A DNA stretch of 58,263 bases from Pseudooctadecabacter sp. (GTDB lineage Bacteria; Pseudomonadota; Alphaproteobacteria; Rhodobacterales; Rhodobacteraceae): positions 1-58,263 of the forward strand of contig NZ_JAHDGE010000016.1 of assembly GCF_020627745.1 (NCBI RefSeq), written 5' to 3'. The translations under genes were made by a program, and so were the position numbers. Positions 26,013 through 34,086 of this stretch are shown here, piece after piece; position 1 is the first letter of the stretch, and the number at the start of each line of letters is the position of its first letter. Under the pieces are notes generated by a model that saw only the letters and a program-made list of their open reading frames with translations, ran no database searches and was not told where the DNA came from.

Positions 26013-27668
26013 ATGGCAGCCTATCAATACGTCTACTTTATGGACGGAGTGTCCAAGACCTACCCCGGTGGCAAGAAAGTCTTTGAAAACATCCGCCTGA
26101 ACTTTTTGCCGGGCGTCAAGATCGGCGTGGTTGGCGTAAATGGCACGGGTAAATCCACCCTGATGCGGATCATGGCGGGTCAGGACAAAGAATTTCAGGG
26201 CGAGGCATGGGCCGCAGAGGGCGCGCGCGTGGGTTACCTCCCACAGGAGCCGGAACTCGACCCTGCATTGACGGTTCGCGAAAACGTCATGCTGGGCGTT
26301 GCCGACAAGAAGGCGATCCTTGATCGCTACAATGAACTGGCCATGAATTATTCCGATGAAACCGCAGACGAAATGGCCAAACTGCAAGACGAGATCGACA
26401 GCCAGAACCTGTGGGATCTGGACGCGCAGATCGACGTGTCGATGGAGGCTCTGCGCTGCCCGCCGGATGATGCCGATGTGACAACCCTGTCGGGCGGCGA
26501 AAAACGACGGGTGGCCCTGTGTCAGCTGTTGCTTGACGCACCTGATATGCTCCTCCTTGACGAACCGACAAACCACCTCGACGCTGAGACGATTGCATGG
26601 CTTCAACAGCACCTTATTGATTATAAAGGTACAATTCTGATCGTCACGCACGACCGCTACTTTCTTGATGCAATTACCGGCTGGATCCTTGAACTTGACC
26701 GCGGGTCGGGCATCCCGCACGAAGGCAACTATTCAAGCTGGCTGGAAGCCAAGGCCAAACGCCTCGAACGGGAGGCCAAGGAGGACAAATCCAAACAGCG
26801 CACGCTTGAGCGTGAACTGGAATGGATGCGTCAGGGCGCCAAGGCACGTCAGGCCAAATCGAAGGCCCGGATCAGCGCCTATAATGAACTGGCCAACCAG
26901 TCCGAACGCGAGAAGATGGGCCGTGCGCAGATCATCATCCCCAATGGTCCACGGCTTGGCGACAAGGTGATCGAGGTTGAAAACCTCACCAAGGCGATGG
27001 GTGACAAGCTTCTGGTTGAAGACCTGTCCTTTGATTTGCCGCCAGGCGGCATTGTCGGCGTGATCGGTCCCAACGGCGCGGGTAAATCGACGCTGTTCGG
27101 GATGCTCACAGGTCAAATCGAGCCGGATTCAGGGACGGTCAGCTTTGGAGATACCGTTGAGCTAAGCTATGTCGATCAATCCCGCGATGCGCTTGATGCG
27201 AATGCGACGGTTTGGGAAGAAATATCCTCAGGTGGTGAAATCATCCAGCTGGGTGATGCGCAGATGAACTCCCGCGCCTATTGTTCCGCATTCAATTTCA
27301 AAGGGGGCGACCAGCAAAAGAAGGTTGGAATTCTGTCGGGTGGCGAACGCAACCGCGTGCATATGGCCAAGCTGCTGAAATCGGGTGGCAATGTTTTGCT
27401 GCTCGACGAACCGACCAACGATCTGGATGTTGAAACCCTGCGTGCGCTTGAAGATGCGCTGGTGGATTTCGCAGGCTGCGCCGTCGTGATTTCCCACGAT
27501 CGTTTCTTCCTTGACCGGATCTGCACCCATATTCTGGCGTTTGAGGGCGAAGCCCACGTCGAATGGTTTCAAGGCAATTTCGAAGACTATGAAGAAGACA
27601 AAAAACGCAGGCTGGGGGCCGATGCGATGGAACCCAAGCGGATGAAGCATAAGAAATTTGCGCGGTAA
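26013..27668 (+). CDS. ettA: Energy-dependent translational throttle protein EttA (ABC-F)
   Basis: Protein of 551 residues, the standard EttA length. It has two ABC domains: Walker A motifs GVNGTGKST and GPNGAGKST, signatures LSGGEKRRVALC and LSGGERNRVHMA, and Walker B LLLDEPTNHLD and LLLDEPTNDLD. Between them lies the charged P-site tRNA-interacting linker (KRLEREAKEDKSKQRTLERE). There are no transmembrane segments. The protein binds the ribosomal E site and gates entry into elongation according to ATP/ADP ratio. The C-terminus KRMKHKKF is basic as in relatives. The gene is followed by a GC-rich hairpin. Confidence 0.95.
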   Translation: MAAYQYVYFMDGVSKTYPGGKKVFENIRLNFLPGVKIGVVGVNGTGKSTLMRIMAGQDKEFQGEAWAAEGARVGYLPQEPELDPALTVRENVMLGVADKKAILDRYNELAMNYSDETADEMAKLQDEIDSQNLWDLDAQIDVSMEALRCPPDDADVTTLSGGEKRRVALCQLLLDAPDMLLLDEPTNHLDAETIAWLQQHLIDYKGTILIVTHDRYFLDAITGWILELDRGSGIPHEGNYSSWLEAKAKRLEREAKEDKSKQRTLERELEWMRQGAKARQAKSKARISAYNELANQSEREKMGRAQIIIPNGPRLGDKVIEVENLTKAMGDKLLVEDLSFDLPPGGIVGVIGPNGAGKSTLFGMLTGQIEPDSGTVSFGDTVELSYVDQSRDALDANATVWEEISSGGEIIQLGDAQMNSRAYCSAFNFKGGDQQKKVGILSGGERNRVHMAKLLKSGGNVLLLDEPTNDLDVETLRALEDALVDFAGCAVVISHDRFFLDRICTHILAFEGEAHVEWFQGNFEDYEEDKKRRLGADAMEPKRMKHKKFAR

Positions 27669-27674
27669 GTGACT

Positions 27675-27698
27675 CGGGGCGGACACAAGTCCGCCTCG
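27675..27698 (+). terminator. Hairpin after ettA
   Basis: Arms CGGGGCGGAC and GTCCGCCTCG pair over 10 bp with one G-U and a 4-nt loop ACAA, 6 bp past the ettA stop. No strong T tract follows, so it may be an intrinsic or Rho-assisted end. Confidence 0.45.
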
Positions 27699-27903
27699 CA
27701 GCAATCGGGGTGGCAGACGGCCGGGTCGCTGTTCACCAGATCGGGAGTGCGGCCCGCGGACAGACGGCTGGACGGGGGCTCATTTATCCAAACCTTGCCT
27801 CTGACCCTTGCCAAACACGTCCCCCTGCCCCATATGCGGTTGTGCAGACGTTACCCTATATCGACCCCTGTCTTCCTTTATCGGCTTACAGTTCTTCGAC
27901 CTA
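27699..27903. other. Intergenic region before the first cold-shock gene
   Basis: About 200 bp without a convincing gene. It must contain the promoter of the first csp gene; TATA-rich words near 27855 (CTATAT) are the only candidate -10. The conserved leader element begins at 27904. I see nothing else in it. Confidence 0.5.
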
Positions 27904-27919
27904 GCACTGACCAAGCCAC
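27904..27919 (+). promoter_or_regulatory. Conserved csp leader element, copy 1
   Basis: GCACTGAC-CAA-GCCAC begins 61 nt before the start codon of the first cold-shock gene. The second gene carries GCACTGAC-GC-GCCAC 60 nt before its own start. Between element and start, a GCTGCC/GGCAGC hairpin can form here. An RNA thermosensor or translation-enhancing leader is plausible. Confidence 0.45.
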
Positions 27920-27964
27920 AGCTGCCGCACTCCGCGGGCAGCCTCTTGAAAAGGAAAACATGAC

Positions 27965-28171
27965 ATGGCCAATGGCACCGTCAAATGGTTCAACACCACA
28001 AAAGGCTTCGGCTTTATCGCTCCTGAAACGGGTGGCAAGGACGTTTTCGTCCACATCTCCGCTGTCGAGCGTTCCGGCCTGACAGGCCTCGCAGATGACC
28101 AGAAAGTGACGTTCGACGTCGAAGCTGGCCGCGATGGTCGCGAGAGCGCAGTGAACCTCGCACTCGCATAA
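27965..28171 (+). CDS. Cold-shock protein, CspA family (copy 1)
   Basis: Single cold-shock domain of 68 residues. RNP1 is KGFGFIAPE and RNP2 is DVFVHISAVE; the fold starts ANGTVKWFNTTKGFG. Such proteins bind single-stranded RNA and DNA and melt secondary structure. The start is preceded by AAAAGGAAAA. The protein is about 90 percent identical by eye to the next gene product, indicating tandem duplication. It ends with a strong UUCG-loop terminator, so each copy has its own transcript. A structured 60-nt leader shared with copy 2 suggests post-transcriptional control. Confidence 0.93.
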   Translation: MANGTVKWFNTTKGFGFIAPETGGKDVFVHISAVERSGLTGLADDQKVTFDVEAGRDGRESAVNLALA

Positions 28172-28190
28172 GGCGAAAGCCAGATTTTGG

Positions 28191-28216
28191 AAAAGGCGGT
28201 CTTCGGGCCGCCTTTT
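28191..28216 (+). terminator. Intrinsic terminator with UUCG tetraloop
   Basis: Arms AAAAGGCGGTC and GGCCGCCTTTT form an 11-bp stem (one G-U) capped by TTCG, followed by more T residues. It lies 20 bp after the first csp stop codon. Confidence 0.85.
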
Positions 28217-28373
28217 TCTGTCTAAACCCCTGTCCAAATCTCCGGCCACGGATCGCCGAAAATACAATCCTTGCGCGATTTTTCTTGATTTGCCCCTAGG
28301 TCAGGATCACTTTCAGGGGGCAACGTTATACACGATCCAGACTGCTCCTTTCACGGCCCAGTGACACGATCCT

Positions 28374-28388
28374 GCACTGACGCGCCAC
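28374..28388 (+). promoter_or_regulatory. Conserved csp leader element, copy 2
   Basis: GCACTGAC-GC-GCCAC, 60 nt before the second csp start, matches the element upstream of copy 1 at nearly the same distance. A CCGCT/AGCGG hairpin can form just downstream (about 28390-28409). A possible -10 box TTATAC lies near 28326. Confidence 0.45.
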
Positions 28389-28433
28389 GCCGCTGCATGC
28401 TGCGAGCGGAAAAAAGACAAGGAGAACAACAGT

Positions 28434-28643
28434 ATGGCTAACGGTACGGTAAAGTGGTTCAACACCACAAAAGGCTACGGCTTTATCGCGCCCGAGGGCG
28501 GATCGAAGGACGTTTTCGTTCATATCTCTGCGGTTGAACGGTCGGGACTCACCGGGCTGGCTGACAACCAGAAGGTGACTTTTGACATTGAAGCTGGCCG
28601 CGACGGACGTGAAAGCGCCATCAATCTGGCCTTGGCGGATTAA
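28434..28643 (+). CDS. Cold-shock protein, CspA family (copy 2)
   Basis: Single cold-shock domain of 69 residues with RNP1 KGYGFIAPE and RNP2 DVFVHISAVE. It differs from copy 1 by a few conservative changes (GGSK for TGGK, ADNQ for ADDQ, DIEAG for DVEAG) and one extra C-terminal Asp. AAGGAG is placed 10 bp before the ATG. The gene has its own leader element and its own terminator. Role as for copy 1; differential temperature or growth-phase expression is common between such paralogues but cannot be seen here. Confidence 0.93.
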   Translation: MANGTVKWFNTTKGYGFIAPEGGSKDVFVHISAVERSGLTGLADNQKVTFDIEAGRDGRESAINLALAD

Positions 28644-28664
28644 GCCCCATTCCGAAATTCAAAA

Positions 28665-28699
28665 GGGCGCGCAGGATCGTCTGCGCGCCCGATTTATTT
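28665..28699. terminator. Intrinsic terminator between csp copy 2 and the dodecin gene
   Basis: Arms GGGCGCGCAG and CTGCGCGCCC form a 10-bp stem with loop GATCGT, preceded by AAAA and followed by a T-rich stretch. The A run on one side and T run on the other make it usable for both convergent genes. Confidence 0.8.
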
Positions 28700-28703
28700 G
28701 AAT

Positions 28704-28907
28704 TCAGTCTTGAAGGACGAAGGTGACTTTCAAAACCACGCGGTACTCATCCACCTTGCCATCTTTAACGGTGACTTTCTGGTCCGCGACCCAAGCACTT
28801 GTAATGCCCTTGAGAGTTTTTGACGCCCGCTCAATTCCGTTTTCGACAGCATCGTCAAAGGATTTGCTAGAGGATGAGATGATTTCAGTGACTTTTGCGA
28901 CAGACAT
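28704..28907 (-). CDS. Dodecin family flavin-binding protein
   Basis: Protein of 67 residues matching dodecin: VAKVTEIISSSSKSFDDAVE, the helix NGIERASKTLKGITSAWV with the flavin-stacking Trp in the pattern SAWVADQ, and the final strand YRVVLKVTFVL. Dodecins form hollow 12-subunit spheres that bind flavins and buffer free riboflavin, FMN or related molecules. The start has GGGAGC upstream. It is encoded on its own, convergent with the second csp gene and 30 bp downstream of the SRAP gene. Confidence 0.9.
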   Translation of the reverse strand: MSVAKVTEIISSSSKSFDDAVENGIERASKTLKGITSAWVADQKVTVKDGKVDEYRVVLKVTFVLQD

Positions 28908-28937
28908 GTTTTGCTCCCTTATTGCGGTTCAGAAAGG

Positions 28938-29552
28938 CTAACGGTCCGGCTTGGTTAAGTCGACATCCGTTTCCTTCACAATTTCAACACCGCCGTCCGC
29001 CAAAGGTTGCACAAGCAACGATGCGTCCGCTGCATCGCCCATCAACCAGGTAGCAACCTGATCAGCCTTCAGGATCACCCCCATCCGGTGATGAATTTGG
29101 CGAACTTCTGCGTTAGGCTCACACGTCACCGTCGCCACCTGCGGCACCTCAACACCGCCCGGCCCTGCCCAAATATCGAAAATCGCGGCAACGCCCACGA
29201 CGCCACCACCAGTGGGGGTCAACCGCCAAGCGGTCTTTCTGCGTCGCTCCCCCGTCCATTCGTACCAACCATTGATCGGAACAACCGCACGTCCGACACC
29301 CTCAAACGCGGTTTTGTCGAACACCGTTTCGCCGCGCGCGTTGATGATCGTTTCCATCACGGGGCGTCCACGGGCGTTTTTGCGCCCTACAGGGATCATC
29401 CCCCAGCGCATCATCCGTGGCCCATCAGCGGTGAGCGTCAAAACCTCTTCACCCGGCGCGATGTTTTGCCGTGGGGGCACATCGGGGATGATGCCCCCTG
29501 CGAAGGCAGACACCTCATCCGGCGGGGACGTCAGAAACATCCGTCCGGGCAT
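28938..29552 (-). CDS. SOS response-associated peptidase (SRAP/YedK-HMCES-like), catalytic Cys2 replaced by Pro
   Basis: Protein of 204 residues with the SRAP fold. Its N-terminus is MPGRMFLTSPPDEVSAF, where the family has M-C-G-R. Normally the exposed Cys2 forms the thiazolidine link to abasic DNA. Other active-site positions are kept: Asn in INARGE, Glu in GWYEW and His in IHHRM, although the following Pro is Gly. The start cannot lie upstream, because the codon before this ATG is the TAA that ends the arylesterase gene. The gene is thus directly coupled to that gene. Either the protein is a non-crosslinking paralogue or it uses the N-terminal imino group of proline. Confidence 0.85.
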   Translation of the reverse strand: MPGRMFLTSPPDEVSAFAGGIIPDVPPRQNIAPGEEVLTLTADGPRMMRWGMIPVGRKNARGRPVMETIINARGETVFDKTAFEGVGRAVVPINGWYEWTGERRRKTAWRLTPTGGGVVGVAAIFDIWAGPGGVEVPQVATVTCEPNAEVRQIHHRMGVILKADQVATWLMGDAADASLLVQPLADGGVEIVKETDVDLTKPDR

Positions 29553-30185
29553 TTATTCAATCAACGCCAGTACGGAGGGGCCCATGGCCTCGACAATCCG
29601 CGCAACCCCGTCAGGGTTCGGGTGGATGCCATCCGCCTGCATGTATCGCGCCCGTGCGGCCTGCATATCCCCATCCTCAAGCAGCCCGTCAAAGAACGTG
29701 CCATATAGTGGCACGTCATAGGCCTCAGCCAGGTCAGCATACATTCCGTCAAACTGCGCCTTAAACGTCGCCCCGTAGTTCAACGGTGCTTCCATGCCGA
29801 CCAAAAGCATTTCAACACCTGCGTCTTCGCCTGCCGCCAGAATGCCATCGAGGTTGGCGCGGCTGTTTGCCGGATCAATCCCGCGCAACAGGTCATTGCC
29901 GCCCAGCGCCACGATCATCGCATCCACATCCGGCGTCAGCGTCCATGCCACACGGCTAAGCCCGCCTGCGGTTGTATCCCCCGATACCCCTGCATTGATG
30001 ACCTCAACGTCGGCGCCTTGGGCGCGCAACCACGCCTCAAGCTGCGGCACAAACCCGTCCTCTTGGGCCAAGCCATAGCCTTGCGTCAGGCTGTCGCCCA
30101 AGGCCGCAATCATCACAGTATCCGCCTCGGCTGCCCCTGCGCCCACTATGATCGCAAATCCAAGGTTGCGACAGGCGCGTATCAT
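29553..30185 (-). CDS. Arylesterase / TesA-like GDSL (SGNH) lipase
   Basis: Protein of 210 residues with SGNH blocks: ALGDSLTQGYG (nucleophile Ser), NAGVSGDTTAGG (Gly), VALGGNDLLRG (Asn) and ADGIHPNPDG (Asp and His). The N-terminus, MIRACRNLGFAIIVGAGAAEA, looks like a short signal peptide, so the enzyme should be periplasmic. Relatives hydrolyse aryl esters, acyl-CoA or lysophospholipids. ATG at 30185 is preferred to longer in-frame starts that would run through the divergent ABC gene. It is divergent from the ABC transporter genes with a 40-bp gap, the same arrangement as E. coli tesA and ybbA. Confidence 0.85.
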   Translation of the reverse strand: MIRACRNLGFAIIVGAGAAEADTVMIAALGDSLTQGYGLAQEDGFVPQLEAWLRAQGADVEVINAGVSGDTTAGGLSRVAWTLTPDVDAMIVALGGNDLLRGIDPANSRANLDGILAAGEDAGVEMLLVGMEAPLNYGATFKAQFDGMYADLAEAYDVPLYGTFFDGLLEDGDMQAARARYMQADGIHPNPDGVARIVEAMGPSVLALIE

Positions 30186-30225
30186 CTTACATGAAACTGA
30201 ACCGACCCGTTCAAAGGCCCCCGAC

Positions 30226-30912
30226 ATGACAGACGCCCTCGACCTTACCGATGTTTCGCTATCGCTTTCGGGCAATGCGGGACAGGTGGACATCCTCCAT
30301 GACATATCGTTGACGGTGAAACAGGGGGATACCTTGGGGCTGGTCGGGCCAAGCGGGTCGGGCAAATCGTCTCTCCTGATGTTGATGGGCGGGCTGGAAA
30401 CCGCCACGTCGGGGCAAATTCTGGCACTTGGAACAGACATCACCGCCATGGGTGAGGACGATCTGGCGCGCTTTCGTAGGGATAATATGGGGGTGGTCTT
30501 TCAATCCTTCCACCTTATTCCCACAATGACTGCGCTGGAAAACGTCGCAACCCCGCTGGAGCTGGCCGGTGTGCGCGATGCCTTCGCCCGCGCCGAGGCA
30601 GAGCTTAAGGCCGTGGGCCTTGCCCACCGCACTGATCACTATCCGGCCCAAATGTCGGGGGGCGAGCAACAGCGCGTGGCGCTGGCCCGCGCCTCGGTGA
30701 CCCGCCCGAAACTGCTGCTTGCGGACGAACCCACGGGCAATCTGGATGAAACAAACGGTGCCGCGATCATCGACATGCTCTTTGGTCTGCGCGACCGGCA
30801 CGGGGCGACCTTGATCATGGTCACCCACTCCAACGAACTGGCCGCACGCTGTGATCACGTCCTGCGTTTGCGCGACGGGCGTATCGACACCACATTGAAG
30901 GCTGCCGAATGA
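30226..30912 (+). CDS. ABC transporter ATP-binding protein, YbbA/LolD-like
   Basis: ATPase of 228 residues. Walker A is GPSGSGKSS, the signature is MSGGEQQRVALARASV, and Walker B is LLLADEPTGNLDE. The Q-loop region is GVVFQSFHLIPTMTALENV, typical of the MacB/LolD/YbbA group. ATG at 30226 is used because the longer in-frame ORF upstream overlaps the divergent esterase. The stop codon overlaps the permease start as ATGA, so the pair forms one transporter. In E. coli ybbA, ybbP and tesA are neighbours, and the same trio is found here. Confidence 0.9.
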   Translation: MTDALDLTDVSLSLSGNAGQVDILHDISLTVKQGDTLGLVGPSGSGKSSLLMLMGGLETATSGQILALGTDITAMGEDDLARFRRDNMGVVFQSFHLIPTMTALENVATPLELAGVRDAFARAEAELKAVGLAHRTDHYPAQMSGGEQQRVALARASVTRPKLLLADEPTGNLDETNGAAIIDMLFGLRDRHGATLIMVTHSNELAARCDHVLRLRDGRIDTTLKAAE

Positions 30913-33431
30913 CACTGTCGCTGGCTTGGACCTTTGCCAAACGTGAATTGCGCGGCGGCCTGCACGGGTTTCGCATCTTTCTGGCCTGCCTTGCCTTGGG
31001 TGTGGCCGCCATCGCCGCCGTGGGCACCGTGCGCGCCTCCATTCAGGCCGGATTAGAGGCTGAGGGCGCATCGCTGCTTGGCGGGGATGCGGTCGTGCGG
31101 TTCACCTACCGGTTTGCAAATGACGCCGAACGCGACTGGATGAACGGCATCGCCACTCGCGTGTCCGAGACGACGGATTTCCGGTCCATGGTCGTGGTCG
31201 ACCGCGACACAGTCGAACGCGGTTTGACCCAAGTGCAGGCCGTTGACGACCTCTACCCCCTGATCGGTACCGTCGACCTCGACCCGCCGATGCCTTTGGC
31301 GCAAGCCTTTGCAGGCGACGGCACCCATCCGGGCGGGGTCATGGAACGGGTCTTGGCCGACCGGTTGGCGCTGGCCCCCGGTGACAGGTTCAAGCTGGGG
31401 GATCAGACATTTGTCCTCTCCGCGATCCTTGAAAACTACCCTGACAACTCTGGCGGCGGGTTCGGCCTTGGCCCACGATCACTGGTTCTGTTGGACGATC
31501 TGGCCAATGCGGGTTTGCTGGCCGAAGGCACGCTGATGGACAGCGCCTACCGCCTTGATTTGCCGGAAAACACCGACCTTGCCGCGTTAGAGGCCGAAGC
31601 CGAAGCGAAGTTCCGCGACAGCGGCCTGCGTTGGCAGGATGCCCGCGCCGGCGCGCCAGGTGTGTCGCGGTTTGTCGACCGTATCGGGGCGTTCCTGATC
31701 CTCGTGGGGCTGTCCGGCCTTGCGGTGGGCGGCGTGGGTGTCTCCGCCGCAGTGCGGTCCTACCTGCAAGGCAAAACCGCCGTCATCGCGACCCTCAAGA
31801 CCCTCGGGGCCACCCGCCGCACGATCTTTTTGACGTATTTTCTGCAAATCGGCGTCCTAACCCTCGCCGGGATCGCCATCGGCATCGCCCTCGGGGCAGC
31901 CATTCCACTGGCCTTCGCACCCATCATTGAGGCCCGCCTGCCGATCCCGACACAATTCACCCTGCATCTCGCCCCCTTGGTGGAGGCTGCGATCTACGGC
32001 CTCCTCGCCGCCTTGATTTTCACCCTATGGCCCTTGGCCCGCACCGAAGACATCAAAGCCGCGACCCTCTTTCGCGATGCCTTCGGCGCTGGGAAAACCT
32101 TGCCCGCGACACGCTACATCCTTGCGACGATCCTCTTGTTTGCGGTTCTGATCGGCACGGCGATTGCCTTTTCCGGCACTGCATTTTTAACGCTGTGGAC
32201 CGCCGGTGGCATCCTCTTTGCGCTCGCGCTTTTGCTGCTGGCCGCAGCTTTCGCCCGTTTCACCGCCCGCAAGTTCAGGCGCCTGTCACGTGGCCGTCCT
32301 ACCCTGCGGTTCGCCTTGGGCGCTATCGGTGCGCGCGGCGGGGAGACAACCTCGGTCGTGCTCTCCCTTGGCCTCGGCCTTGCGGTGCTGGCCGCCGTCG
32401 GCCAGATCGACGGCAACTTGCGCAACGCCATCGCCAATGACCTGCCCGAGGTCGCCCCCAGCTATTTCTTCGTCGACATCCAGCCCGACCAGATCGACGG
32501 CTTCCGCGACCGTCTGGACAGCGACAGCCAAGTATCGGGGTATGAGGCCGCCCCCATGCTGCGGGGCATCATCACCCAAATCAACGGCACCCCCGCACGT
32601 GAGGTCACGGACCACTGGGTTCTGCAAGGCGACCGCGGCGTGACCTACTCTGCGCAGCCTGCCGAGGGCACCGTGATCACCGAAGGTGAGTGGTGGCCGG
32701 AGGACTATTCAGGCCCGCCGCTTGTCAGCTTCGCAGCTGAGGAAGCGATGGAAATGGGTCTGCAAATTGGCGACACAATCACCACCAACATCCTTGGTCG
32801 TGACATCACCGCGACCATCGCGTCCTTCCGCGAAGTGTCGTTTGAAGACGCAGGGATAGGTTTCATCATGTCGATGAACCCCACAGCCCTGCAAGGCGCG
32901 CCCCACAGCTGGATCAGCACCGTCTATTCCGAACCACAGGCCGAGGCCGCAATCCTGCGTGACCTTGCCACGGCCTACCCCAACATCACCGCGATCCGCG
33001 TCCGCGACGCGATCGACCAAGTGGTCGATCTGCTCGGCGGTATTGCGGCGGCCACCCGCTACGGCGCTTTGGCGACTTTGGTGACAGGCTTTCTGGTTCT
33101 TATCGGGGCGGCGGCGGCAGGGACCCGTGCGCGGACGTTCGAATCTGCGGTGCTCAAAACCCTTGGGGCCAGCCGCGCGTCTATCTTGCGCAGCTTCGCC
33201 CTGCGCGCAGCCCTTCTGGGGCTTGCCGCCGGTCTGGTGGCCTTGGCCGCAGGGATCGCCGGTGGCTGGGCGGTCAGCACCTACATCATGGAGACGGAGT
33301 TTACCCCCATCTGGTCTTCCGCCAGTGTCATCATCCTAGGCGGCATGGCCGCCACGATGATCGCAGGCCTTGCCTTTGCGTGGGGGCCTTTGGCCGCAAA
33401 ACCCGCGCGTGTCTTGCGCGCCCGCGAATGA
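30909..33431 (+). CDS. ABC transporter permease, YbbP-like with two FtsX domains
   Basis: Membrane protein of 840 residues with ten predicted helices: one N-terminal helix (about 20-40), a large periplasmic domain, three helices with the first FtsX core (about 255-375), two central helices (about 400-450), a second periplasmic domain, and three C-terminal helices with the second FtsX core (about 705-830). This is the YbbP layout of type VII (MacB-like) ABC systems. Such systems move lipids, lipoproteins or hydrophobic compounds by mechanotransmission rather than classical transport. The partner ATPase overlaps upstream. The substrate is unknown; association with a lysophospholipase-like esterase suggests lipids. 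Confidence 0.88.
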   Translation: MTLSLAWTFAKRELRGGLHGFRIFLACLALGVAAIAAVGTVRASIQAGLEAEGASLLGGDAVVRFTYRFANDAERDWMNGIATRVSETTDFRSMVVVDRDTVERGLTQVQAVDDLYPLIGTVDLDPPMPLAQAFAGDGTHPGGVMERVLADRLALAPGDRFKLGDQTFVLSAILENYPDNSGGGFGLGPRSLVLLDDLANAGLLAEGTLMDSAYRLDLPENTDLAALEAEAEAKFRDSGLRWQDARAGAPGVSRFVDRIGAFLILVGLSGLAVGGVGVSAAVRSYLQGKTAVIATLKTLGATRRTIFLTYFLQIGVLTLAGIAIGIALGAAIPLAFAPIIEARLPIPTQFTLHLAPLVEAAIYGLLAALIFTLWPLARTEDIKAATLFRDAFGAGKTLPATRYILATILLFAVLIGTAIAFSGTAFLTLWTAGGILFALALLLLAAAFARFTARKFRRLSRGRPTLRFALGAIGARGGETTSVVLSLGLGLAVLAAVGQIDGNLRNAIANDLPEVAPSYFFVDIQPDQIDGFRDRLDSDSQVSGYEAAPMLRGIITQINGTPAREVTDHWVLQGDRGVTYSAQPAEGTVITEGEWWPEDYSGPPLVSFAAEEAMEMGLQIGDTITTNILGRDITATIASFREVSFEDAGIGFIMSMNPTALQGAPHSWISTVYSEPQAEAAILRDLATAYPNITAIRVRDAIDQVVDLLGGIAAATRYGALATLVTGFLVLIGAAAAGTRARTFESAVLKTLGASRASILRSFALRAALLGLAAGLVALAAGIAGGWAVSTYIMETEFTPIWSSASVIILGGMAATMIAGLAFAWGPLAAKPARVLRARE

Positions 33432-33447
33432 TCACGCAGACCACGGC

Positions 33448-34086
33448 ATGACCCATCCGCGCTTCTTTGGCTACGGCTCCCTCGTTAATCTGGCGACGCA
33501 CCATTACCCCGATCCGCGCCCCGCAACCCTCACCGGGTGGCGGCGCGTCTGGTGTCAGGCCAAAGCGCGCCCCGTGGCGTTTTTGTCTGTCGAACCGTAC
33601 GATACAGTGCTGCATGGGATCACAGCGCAGGTGCCGGACGATGACTGGGCCGCCTTGGACCTGCGCGAACATGCCTATCTGCGCCGTGACGTGACCGCGC
33701 AATTTGATAACCCGACAGCTGTCTATCAAGCGAATCCCGACCATACGGCCCCGGCCTCAACCGGCCATCCCATTTTGCTCAGCTATCTGGATGTTGTCGT
33801 CGCGGGCTACGACGCTCTCATGCCCGGCGGGCCCGCGCATTTCTTTGACACAACGACCGCATGGGGGCCGGTGCTAGATGACAGGGCAGACCCCCTCTAT
33901 CCGCGCGCGCAACCGTTGGCCGATGTCATACGCGACATCGTCGATGCCGCCCTTGCGGCCCTAGCGGTTCCGGTGCAGCCAGCCGAAGACGCGCGCCTGC
34001 TTGTCGAGGCCATCAAGACGGCCCACGTCCCCGCCTCCGTCGTTCATGATGCGCAGGGCAACCCAGACAGCAACGGCGGCAAATAA
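33448..34086 (+). CDS. Gamma-glutamylcyclotransferase-like protein (GGCT/AIG2 fold)
   Basis: Protein of 212 residues with the GGCT nucleotide-like loop FFGYGSLVN near the N-terminus and LREHAYLRRDV, which carries the catalytic Glu. Relatives release 5-oxoproline from gamma-glutamyl compounds, including glutathione. Many bacterial members are uncharacterised. ATG at 33448 lies 16 bp past the permease stop. The C-terminal 42 codons run antisense through the 3' end of the MATE gene (126-bp overlap), an unusually long tail-to-tail overlap. The region after residue 170 may therefore be an extension caused by loss of an earlier stop. Confidence 0.75.
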   Translation: MTHPRFFGYGSLVNLATHHYPDPRPATLTGWRRVWCQAKARPVAFLSVEPYDTVLHGITAQVPDDDWAALDLREHAYLRRDVTAQFDNPTAVYQANPDHTAPASTGHPILLSYLDVVVAGYDALMPGGPAHFFDTTTAWGPVLDDRADPLYPRAQPLADVIRDIVDAALAALAVPVQPAEDARLLVEAIKTAHVPASVVHDAQGNPDSNGGK

